Shown here: positions 1 to 6,484 of the stretch, piece by piece | Position numbering within the stretch: position 1 is the stretch's first letter | Layout: each line of letters begins with the position of its first letter | DNA from: Phycisphaerales bacterium UBA3190 | Lineage (GTDB): Bacteria > Planctomycetota > Phycisphaerae > Phycisphaerales > UBA1924 | NCBI GenBank assembly: GCA_002364005.1 | Contig: DEXG01000032.1 | Span: 19,455-83,454 of the forward strand | DNA length: 64,000 nucleotides | Direction of reading: 5' to 3' | Program-made: the position numbers and the translations under genes | Notes under the pieces: model-generated | What the model saw: only the letters and a program-made list of their open reading frames with translations | What the model was told of the DNA's origin: nothing | Databases searched by the model: none

Positions 1-483
1 CGAGCCTTGATGGACGAGGCCAAGCTGACGGCCGATGCCGTGAGCAAGCTCCTTGGTTTGTCGCCGGCCACCGTCTCCAAGGCCCTTGGGCTGCTTCGCC
101 TCCCTGACTCGCTGAAGGCCCATGTCGCTTCGGGTGCGATCCCGCCGGACATCGGCTATCTGCTCTCCGGCGTTGAAGACGAGACGGAGCAACAACAGCT
201 CGCCGACGAGGTGCTCGGCAACCGTCTGACCCGCGAGGCGCTCACCCGAAAGCTGAAGCGTGTCCGTCGCCAACAGGAAACCCAGCGCGGCGCCCGCGTC
301 ACCGCCACACTGGGTCCCGGAAAGACCGTGATGTTTGTTGGCAACGAGCTCACCCTTGACACGGTGGTCGAGTGGCTCGAACAGCTCACTTCCAAGGCAC
401 GAAAAGCGAAAACACAAGGGCTCACGCTGCAGACGTTCACGAGTGCTTTGCGTGACCAGTCCAAAGCCGGGAGGAACTCCTGA
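1..483 (+). CDS. ParB-like DNA-binding protein, 3' part only
   Basis: The reading frame is open at the window edge, so this is the C-terminal part of a longer protein. The visible 160 residues begin with a helix-turn-helix of the ParB/KorB type (KLLGLSPATVSKALGLLRLP), followed by the helical stretch typical of ParB proteins and a basic C-terminus. ParB proteins bind centromere-like sites for plasmid or element partition and can also act as regulators, as KorB does. It is followed with a 1-base TGATG overlap by a conjugation-type ATPase, which favours a role in element maintenance or regulation over chromosome segregation. The N-terminal CTPase/ParB domain is not visible, so the subfamily is uncertain. 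Confidence 0.75.
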   Translation, partial: RALMDEAKLTADAVSKLLGLSPATVSKALGLLRLPDSLKAHVASGAIPPDIGYLLSGVEDETEQQQLADEVLGNRLTREALTRKLKRVRRQQETQRGARVTATLGPGKTVMFVGNELTLDTVVEWLEQLTSKARKAKTQGLTLQTFTSALRDQSKAGRNS

Positions 484-1958
484 TGCGCCTCCTTTCGCCG
501 CGAAAGCGGAAACCCGCGACCGACCGCTGGGATCTCAACGCGCCCCTGCTGCATTGGGCGGCGGGTTCACCGTGGTCCGTTGGTGATTCCTTCATGGGCA
601 CGATGGTCTTCGGCTCGACCGGGTCGGGCAAGACTTCTGGGTCTATGGCGGCGATTTGCCGCGCCATGCTCCGCGCCGGATACGGCGGTCTCTTCCTGAC
701 CGTCAAGCCCGAGGACCGTCAGACATACACCGAGTATGTGCGCGATACCGGGCGACTGTCCGACTTGATGGTCTTCTCGCCCGACCACCTGCTCCGGTTC
801 AACTTCATCGCCGACGAGATGGCACGCAGCGACGGCGCTGTTGGTCTCGTGGAGAACCTGACGGCTCTCATCATGACGGTCACCGACCTTGGCGAGAGTG
901 GATCGTCAGGATCTGCTGGCGGCGACAACGAACGGTACTTCCGCCTAGAGGCGATGCGGCTCTGCCGCAACGCCCTGCTCGTGCTCGTGCTCTCCGGCGA
1001 GCCGGTCACCATCCCCAACCTTCACAGGCTCATCGTCTCTGCCCCGCAATCGCTCGAACGCATCCAGAGCGGCGAGTGGAAAAGAACCTACTGCGGAGAA
1101 TGCCTCGAACAGGCCGACGAGGCGGACAAGAACGAGTCACAAAGAGCTGACTTTGATCTCGCACTGTCGTACTTCCTCCACGAATGGCCCGCCCTGTCCA
1201 CTCGCACGCGCAGCGTCGTGCAGTCCACGCTGACCTCGACGACAGATATGCTCAGCCGTGGTGCTGCCCGCGACATGCTGTCGTCGCCAGCGCCGAACGT
1301 CAGTCCATCGATGATGTACGACGGCAAGATCATGATCGCAGACTTCCCGGTGCTCGTGTACCGCGACGTGGGTCAGTTGATTCAGGTGGTCCTGAAATTC
1401 ATGTGGCAGCGGGCGCACGCACGACGCGACACGACCAGGAACAATCGCCCGACGTTCATCGTCTGTGACGAGGCGCAAATGCTGCTGGTCGAAGAGGACC
1501 ACCGCTTCCAGGCGATCTCACGGAGCACGCGGACCGCCGTTTGCTATGCCACCCAATCGGTATCCGGCCTGATCGATGCGCTCGGCCCGCAGTCCGAGCC
1601 GAAGGTCCACGCGCTACTCACCAACCTCCAGAGTCGCATCTGCCACCAGCAGACCGATATCCGCACGGTTGAGTACATGCAGCAGCTCATCGGTCGTTCA
1701 AGGCAAGTGATGATGAACGGCAACCAGAGCCGCGATGAGAACTGGCTCGCCCCGATCTTCGGAAATGATCAGGGGGCGTCATCGGGATTCAGCGAAACCT
1801 GGGACTACGAGCTACAGGCTTCTGACCTGAACAGCCTCGCCAAGGGGGGGCTTCCGCATTGCGTCACAGAGGCCGTCGTCTACCAGGGCGGCAGGTGTTT
1901 CCCGAACGGCCGGACCTGGCTGAAGGCCCGTATCCCACAGGAGCCTCGCCGTGCGTGA
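483..1958 (+). CDS. VirD4/TraG-like type IV coupling protein ATPase
   Basis: The 491-residue P-loop ATPase has a Walker A (GSTGSGKTSG, about residues 44-53) and a Walker B (TFIVCDEAQMLL, about 322-333). The text between and after them (e.g. VKPEDRQTY, RICHQQTDIRTVEYM) resembles the VirD4/TraG/TraD coupling proteins that feed DNA to a type IV secretion channel. No convincing N-terminal membrane anchor is seen, unlike classic VirD4. A small membrane protein encoded just downstream, overlapping by 8 bases, could supply one; that is inference. It is translationally coupled to the ParB-like gene. No relaxase or VirB genes are visible, so conjugative ability cannot be judged from this window. Confidence 0.8.
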   Translation: MRLLSPRKRKPATDRWDLNAPLLHWAAGSPWSVGDSFMGTMVFGSTGSGKTSGSMAAICRAMLRAGYGGLFLTVKPEDRQTYTEYVRDTGRLSDLMVFSPDHLLRFNFIADEMARSDGAVGLVENLTALIMTVTDLGESGSSGSAGGDNERYFRLEAMRLCRNALLVLVLSGEPVTIPNLHRLIVSAPQSLERIQSGEWKRTYCGECLEQADEADKNESQRADFDLALSYFLHEWPALSTRTRSVVQSTLTSTTDMLSRGAARDMLSSPAPNVSPSMMYDGKIMIADFPVLVYRDVGQLIQVVLKFMWQRAHARRDTTRNNRPTFIVCDEAQMLLVEEDHRFQAISRSTRTAVCYATQSVSGLIDALGPQSEPKVHALLTNLQSRICHQQTDIRTVEYMQQLIGRSRQVMMNGNQSRDENWLAPIFGNDQGASSGFSETWDYELQASDLNSLAKGGLPHCVTEAVVYQGGRCFPNGRTWLKARIPQEPRRA

Positions 1959-2538
1959 GCAATCCGATCCAAACGGCTGGACACCGATCGAGGACGCCCA
2001 AAAGGCCGCATCGATTCTTGTGCTTGCAGCACAGGTCATGGCCGCGCCGGTCGAGGTCTTCCTCCGAACCCGGTTCGGCAGGCGCTACTTCGGTGTGCCC
2101 GCGTTCCTGGGATTCCTCTCCGTCCCGATGTGGATGCTTTTCTGGCCGGAGGAAGACTTCACACCCATCTTCATCTTCTGGGTTCTCCTCATCGTGATGC
2201 AGCTCCGCGCCCGGATCGAGAGCATCGCCATGGTCGCCAGAGGTGACCTGGTTCATACGAGATACAACGGATGGCCTCGCTTAGCTCGCATTCTCAAGAA
2301 CACCCATGAGCACAAGCTCAAGGCAAACACAGAGCCCGCGCTCGTCATGCTCATAGGGCTCTGCCTGCTCCCGCTCAGCGCGCCGCTTGGCAGCTACCTC
2401 ATTGTCTCCGGCATCTCGCTCGGAGTGGTTGCGGGCGTGATCGAGAGCGTGCAACGGAACCGGACTCTATCCATGCACGACGCCTGGCTTGAGCAGCAGG
2501 ACCAGGCCGCGAGATTCCGCGATTTGCAGGACCGTTAG
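1951..2538 (+). CDS. Membrane protein of unknown function in mobile element
   Basis: The 195-residue protein starts at a GTG inside the end of the coupling-protein gene, preceded by GGAG at 1940-1943. It has hydrophobic segments around residues 45-60 (FGVPAFLGFLSVPMWMLFW), 65-80 and 125-160, so probably three or four membrane helices, with a charged C-terminal tail rich in Gln and Asp. I do not recognise the family. Its overlap with the VirD4-like gene suggests they work together, possibly with this protein anchoring the ATPase, but nothing in the sequence proves it. Confidence 0.65.
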   Translation: MREQSDPNGWTPIEDAQKAASILVLAAQVMAAPVEVFLRTRFGRRYFGVPAFLGFLSVPMWMLFWPEEDFTPIFIFWVLLIVMQLRARIESIAMVARGDLVHTRYNGWPRLARILKNTHEHKLKANTEPALVMLIGLCLLPLSAPLGSYLIVSGISLGVVAGVIESVQRNRTLSMHDAWLEQQDQAARFRDLQDR

Positions 2539-2586
2539 CGCACCCGTCTAGCGAGTCAGATTCATTCACCACACAAGGAGATCCCC

Positions 2587-2889
2587 ATGAACCCACGAGA
2601 GAACCTAAGCCGCAGCAAGGAAGTCCTCGACGCCTACTTTCGCCAAGGACTTCACGAGCTTGGTGCTGCTCTCTATCCCGGTGGCACAGCCGCCCAGCAC
2701 CCCGAGTACGGCATGATCGGCACGCGCACCCCCGGACAGGTCGCTGACGGTCTCCGCGCCGACAACCAGACAACACCGACCAAGGACAACGCCGAGCCGT
2801 CACAACTCCAAACACACCTGGAACAAGCGCAGGAGCGCGAATCACCCGAGCCGGACATTTCACCCGAACCAGAGATTGACCGCGACTGA
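2587..2889 (+). CDS. Small hydrophilic protein of unknown function
   Basis: The 100-residue protein starts with an ATG preceded by a clear AAGGAG. The N-terminal half is mixed (YFRQGLHELGAALYPGG) and the C-terminal 50 residues are polar and acidic with many Glu, Pro and Gln, probably disordered. No family is recognised. Its leader (cacaaggagatcccc-ATG) is nearly the same as that of the next gene (cacaaggagcatccc-ATG), which suggests a recent duplication of a translation signal or a shared element-specific signal. Confidence 0.6.
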   Translation: MNPRENLSRSKEVLDAYFRQGLHELGAALYPGGTAAQHPEYGMIGTRTPGQVADGLRADNQTTPTKDNAEPSQLQTHLEQAQERESPEPDISPEPEIDRD

Positions 2890-2919
2890 CTCACTCGCAA
2901 ATGCCACAAGGAGCATCCC

Positions 2920-3636
2920 ATGTACCATCTCCCATTCATCGTTGCCGGAGTGGCACTCCGCGCCGCCTGCAAACACATGCAGGACAAGGATCGCAAGAAG
3001 AGGGCCGGCACAACGACTGAACTGCGCTGGACCGGCTCCATCACCGTGAAGCGCCCGCTGCCGTCGGTCTGCACTTCGATCGGTGACTACCTGCTCGTCC
3101 GCGGGTTCAGCCTGCACAACAGGCGAGGGGGAATGCAGTTCTACCGGCGGGGGGACTTGAGTATCTCGCGCCTGCCTTGCCAACGGGATGTGCAATGGGC
3201 AGAGATCCCTGTTCTCTTGGGTGTCGGCTTCTCGAAGCACAAAGGCGTCGCGGTGGTCAGCATGTCCATGTCCGGCTGGCCGAGCACGAAGTTCGACGTG
3301 TCGGTTGCGGACTTCTTCGCTGAACATGCAGAGATGGAGCTTGTCGGTGCAGTCGAGTTCCTCAACCGGGGCATGGAGACACCCCGTAGCGAGCCGCCTC
3401 CATCTCCACGCCGCGATACTTCACACGACAACGATCTCACGCTGCTCGGCCTGACAAGCAGCTTCTCTTGGGAGCAGCTCCAGAGCGCGTACAGATCGGC
3501 CTGCCGCAAGTATCACCCGGATCGGCTTGTCGGCGTCGAACCGGATGTTGTGAAGCTCGCCGAGCGTCACTTCACACAGATCACCGGCGCCTATCAGCGC
3601 CTGCGCAAGCGGGTGCCTCAGCCCCAGGCGTCGTAA
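2920..3636 (+). CDS. DnaJ-domain protein of mobile element
   Basis: The 238-residue protein has an unrecognised N-terminal part of about 150 residues and a C-terminal J domain of about 60 residues with the diagnostic HPD tripeptide (KYHPDR, HPD at about 199-201). J domains stimulate the ATPase of Hsp70 (DnaK). In mobile elements such proteins may recruit the host chaperone to replication or transfer complexes. The J domain at the C-terminus and the lack of G/F-rich or zinc-finger regions make it a class III J protein. Its start has a good AAGGAG. The N-terminal region has a Cys/His-poor, beta-rich look and gives no other clue. Confidence 0.75.
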   Translation: MYHLPFIVAGVALRAACKHMQDKDRKKRAGTTTELRWTGSITVKRPLPSVCTSIGDYLLVRGFSLHNRRGGMQFYRRGDLSISRLPCQRDVQWAEIPVLLGVGFSKHKGVAVVSMSMSGWPSTKFDVSVADFFAEHAEMELVGAVEFLNRGMETPRSEPPPSPRRDTSHDNDLTLLGLTSSFSWEQLQSAYRSACRKYHPDRLVGVEPDVVKLAERHFTQITGAYQRLRKRVPQPQAS

Positions 3637-3661
3637 CCCACTAGCGACGGAGACCGCTGTT

Positions 3662-3877
3662 GTGCAGGAAGAGGGCGTTCAATCCAGTGAAAGGCGGTGT
3701 GCAACCGCACCGGCCGAAGCGCTGCCATCTGGCACGCCCGCCTGGATCACGCCCGAACTCGTGGAGCTGACGCAGAAAATCTGGCAACCGTACTACGACA
3801 CGCCTCTTACGCCTGAAGATGCGATTACAATCCTCCGTAATGCGAGCGGCCTGCTCGACACGCTGACACGGAGGTGA
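3662..3877 (+). CDS. Small protein upstream of the serine recombinase
   Basis: This is a 71-residue ORF with a GTG start preceded by CGGAGA. Its stop lies 3 bases before the recombinase ATG, and its last codons contain the GGAGGT ribosome-binding site of the recombinase. It is rich in Pro, Thr and Leu and has no recognised domain. The tight coupling suggests a recombinase accessory or directionality factor, but it carries no clear helix-turn-helix, so this is only a positional guess. Confidence 0.5.
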   Translation: MQEEGVQSSERRCATAPAEALPSGTPAWITPELVELTQKIWQPYYDTPLTPEDAITILRNASGLLDTLTRR

Positions 3878-3880
3878 ACC

Positions 3881-5371
3881 ATGAAACGGTACGTTGCGTT
3901 GGCCCGGGTCAGCAGCCGGGAGCAGGAGCGGGAAGGATTCTCGCTCGCGGTTCAGGAAGACGCACTCAAGCGGTACGCCGAATCAACCGGCGGCGAGATC
4001 GTGCAGTTCTTTAGCATCGCTGAGACCGCGAGCAAGACAGACGAACGCAAAGCGTTCCGCGAACTGATCGCATATGCAAAGAAGTACGCCGTCGAACTCG
4101 ACGGGCTGCTGTTCTACAAGGTTGACCGCGCGGCACGCAATCTGTTCGACTACGTTGAACTCGAACGCCTGGAGAGCGAGTACGCGCTCCCGTTCATCTC
4201 CGTCTCGCAGCCGACGGACTCGAACCCCGCCGGTCGCATGATGCGACGGACGCTCGCTAATATGGCGAGCTTCTACACCGAGCAGCAGTCGCTCGATGTC
4301 AAGGAGGGCCTGGCCCGTCGCGTTCAGGAGGGCTGGTTCGTCGGCAAAGCGCCCTACGGGTACAAGAACGTCCGCAAGGACGGACGCTGTGTCACTGTAA
4401 CCGACTCCGCTGCTGCGGCGACCATCAAGCGGATCTTCAAGCTGTACGCCTACGAGCCCCTGACCATCGATGCGCTCCGCGATCGCCTCCATGCAGAGAA
4501 CGTCGTGTACCGACCCGAAGCCCCGCGCTTCACGCGGAGCAAGCTGCACCACATTCTCTTGGACCGTTCGTATCTGGGCGAGGTCCCGTTCAAGGGCAAC
4601 TGGTATCCCGGCAAGCAGGAGCCGCTCGTAGACCGGGCAACCTGGGACCGTGTCCAGGCACTGCTCGGAGGCACGGTCTACCACGCACACGAGATGACCT
4701 TCGCGGGCGGGTTCATGACGTGCGGCCACTGCGGCAAGATCGTCACGGGCGAGCAGATCACGAAGAAGACCAAGTCCGGCGAGCGCCGTTACGTCTACTA
4801 CCGGTGCAGCCGGTACACGGCCGAGGGGCACCCGCGGGTTCGCCTGCCAGAGAAAGAACTCAACCGCCAGCTCATGGCGATCTTCGACTCCATCCGCCTG
4901 AAGGACGAATCGGTTCGCGAGTGGTTCCGGGTTGTCTTGGCGTCCCAGACTCGCGACGAGCAGGCCGAGGCCCGAGCGCAGCGCTCAGAACTGCAGCGAC
5001 AGTCCTCGTTGCTCGTCGAGCAGCAGGACCGCCTTCTCAACCTCCGGCTCGCCGAGGAAGTCGATCAGGACACGTTCGCCCGCAAGCACACAGAACTCCG
5101 CGAACGCCTTGCCTCGATCAAGCTGCAACTGGACGTTGCCGATCGCTCGCACGACGAAACCGCCGATCTGGCGAGCAAAGCGTTTGAACTCTCGCAAACC
5201 CTGCAAGACAAGTGGGTTGGGGCGGATTACGCCACCAAGCGACGACTGCTGGAAATCGTCTGTTTGAACTGCCGCCTCGACGGCGTAAACCTTGTTCCCA
5301 CAATGAGAAAGCCCTTCGACGTGCTCGCCGAAGGGCTTGATCTCTCGAAAAGTCGGGGTGAGAGGATTTGA
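3881..5371 (+). CDS. Large serine recombinase (element integrase)
   Basis: The 496-residue protein has the resolvase/invertase catalytic domain at about 1-145 (RVSSREQ, with Ser11 the expected nucleophile, and YKVDRAARN), then the Recombinase domain (about 160-260). A zinc-ribbon region follows (CGHC near 282 and a third Cys in YYRC; the usual fourth Cys is not evident), then a coiled coil (about 360-450). It would catalyse attP x attB integration and, with a directionality factor, excision. The start is preceded by GGAGGT. The last 19 bases overlap the 3' end of tRNA-Pro, so the C-terminus is encoded by the likely attachment region. Confidence 0.9.
   Translation: MKRYVALARVSSREQEREGFSLAVQEDALKRYAESTGGEIVQFFSIAETASKTDERKAFRELIAYAKKYAVELDGLLFYKVDRAARNLFDYVELERLESEYALPFISVSQPTDSNPAGRMMRRTLANMASFYTEQQSLDVKEGLARRVQEGWFVGKAPYGYKNVRKDGRCVTVTDSAAAATIKRIFKLYAYEPLTIDALRDRLHAENVVYRPEAPRFTRSKLHHILLDRSYLGEVPFKGNWYPGKQEPLVDRATWDRVQALLGGTVYHAHEMTFAGGFMTCGHCGKIVTGEQITKKTKSGERRYVYYRCSRYTAEGHPRVRLPEKELNRQLMAIFDSIRLKDESVREWFRVVLASQTRDEQAEARAQRSELQRQSSLLVEQQDRLLNLRLAEEVDQDTFARKHTELRERLASIKLQLDVADRSHDETADLASKAFELSQTLQDKWVGADYATKRRLLEIVCLNCRLDGVNLVPTMRKPFDVLAEGLDLSKSRGERI
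5309..5338 (-). terminator. Terminator-like hairpin for tRNA-Pro, inside recombinase gene
   Basis: A perfect 10-bp inverted repeat (AAGCCCTTCG / CGAAGGGCTT) has a 10-base loop. Read on the minus strand it follows the tRNA-Pro 3' end by 14 bases and is followed by TTTCTCATT, so it fits a weak intrinsic terminator of the tRNA. It lies inside the end of the recombinase coding sequence. Confidence 0.5.
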
Positions 5372-5372
5372 A
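5350..5372. other. Probable attachment-site junction of the integrated element
   Basis: The 3' end of tRNA-Pro (5353) meets the end of the serine recombinase gene (5371) here. Integrated elements commonly carry the recombinase at one edge and join the chromosome at a tRNA 3' end, restoring the tRNA. The exact crossover dinucleotide cannot be placed without the other end or an empty-site sequence. Confidence 0.5.
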
Positions 5373-5426
5373 CCTCCGACCTTCTCGTCCCGAACGAGAC
5401 GCGCTACCAAGCTGCGCTACACCCCG
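5353..5426 (-). tRNA. tRNA-Pro(CGG)
   Basis: The 74-base cloverleaf has a 7-bp acceptor stem (CGGGGTG / CACCCCG), a D arm with GG, the anticodon stem TCTCG/CGAGA with loop TTCGGGA (anticodon CGG), and the T loop TTCAAAT. The discriminator base is A and CCA is not encoded. It reads CCG proline codons, which are common in this G+C-rich genome. Its 3' end is overlapped by the recombinase gene. Confidence 0.93.
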
Positions 5427-5495
5427 TGGTGTGCCGGCGAATCGGCCGACGGTGATGATATGCCTCGGGCAGGTTGGTGTCGAGGCGGGGGTCGG

Positions 5496-6404
5496 TCAGT
5501 TGATGCCCGGGTCCTGGTGCTGCGGCGGCGAGATGTAGATGTTGTCCTCGAGCGTGGCGGGGTTACCGTCGGGACCGGCTGAGTAGAAGTATGGCCGATC
5601 GCCCGCGGTCAGGCCGCCGTCGCTATCGGGGAGGAGATCCAGTTCTGAGAGCGAGGATGGATTCCCTGCCGAGCCGTTGCTGCTCCCGCCTCCCCATGAG
5701 TCGAGGCCCCCATCACCGAAGTCGGCATCGATGAGGCGGTTGCGACGCACGAAGTTCATGCGTACCGCTCGCCCTGGGTTCGGTGGCAGGGCGCCGCGGA
5801 CGAAGAAGGGCTTGTTGGGATTGATGATGTTCACGGGCTCGCCGGCGTCACCCTCGCCGCGCCTGACGCGTTCGATGATGCCGTCGAACTTGGGGTGTAC
5901 ATAGCGGATCGGGTTGCCCCACGCATCGAATGCGGTGAGGAGGAATGGGAAGTAGTCTTCGTTCGGGCTGTAGTTCTGGAGGTACTTGGGGTTGATCGAG
6001 TTCACGATGTCCTGCGTCGCGGGGACGATCTTGGCCGACTCGATGAAGAGGGCAACCGAGTTCACTTCGAAGAGGTCATCCGAGGTCGACTCCCGCCCAC
6101 GCCCGTCGATGGCTGGGAAGAAGAGGGACTCGTCTGGGGACACATCTGGGAACCCGCTGGGGAGCTGGGAATACGAGATCTCGACAAGCGCCGGGGGCTT
6201 CTCGCCCTTCTCGTCCATGTATGCGGCGAGCGCGGCATCGAGGGATTGGAGGACCCCCAGCGTTGCTTTCTTCTTGCCGGTATCGACGACCGCGGTGCCA
6301 ACCATGGTCGTGATGGCCACGAGCAGCGCGATGATCGCAATCACCACAAGGATCTCAAGAAGGGTGAATGCCCGATGGTACATGTGCCTGCGGGTATAGC
6401 TCAT
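5496..6404 (-). CDS. Prepilin-like protein with type IV pilin N-terminus
   Basis: The 302-residue protein has a class III signal near the N-terminus: a short basic leader, then AFTLLEILVVIAIIALL with the Glu at +5 expected of pilins and pseudopilins, where prepilin peptidase cleaves. The rest is polar and Pro/Asp/Gly-rich with no other family match. The start at 6404 has AGGAG five bases upstream. It follows secA by 80 bases on the same strand and may be cotranscribed with it. It is larger than a major pilin, so a minor pseudopilin or a planctomycete-type secreted pilin-like protein is more likely. It is far from the pilin cluster near 50 kb. Confidence 0.8.
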   Translation of the reverse strand: MSYTRRHMYHRAFTLLEILVVIAIIALLVAITTMVGTAVVDTGKKKATLGVLQSLDAALAAYMDEKGEKPPALVEISYSQLPSGFPDVSPDESLFFPAIDGRGRESTSDDLFEVNSVALFIESAKIVPATQDIVNSINPKYLQNYSPNEDYFPFLLTAFDAWGNPIRYVHPKFDGIIERVRRGEGDAGEPVNIINPNKPFFVRGALPPNPGRAVRMNFVRRNRLIDADFGDGGLDSWGGGSSNGSAGNPSSLSELDLLPDSDGGLTAGDRPYFYSAGPDGNPATLEDNIYISPPQHQDPGIN

Positions 6405-6484
6405 ATCTGCTCCTGTGGTCTCTCCGGCGCGTCGTCCCGCATAAGAGTATACGAGAAGAGACGCCGTTCGGATCCCTATCGGTT

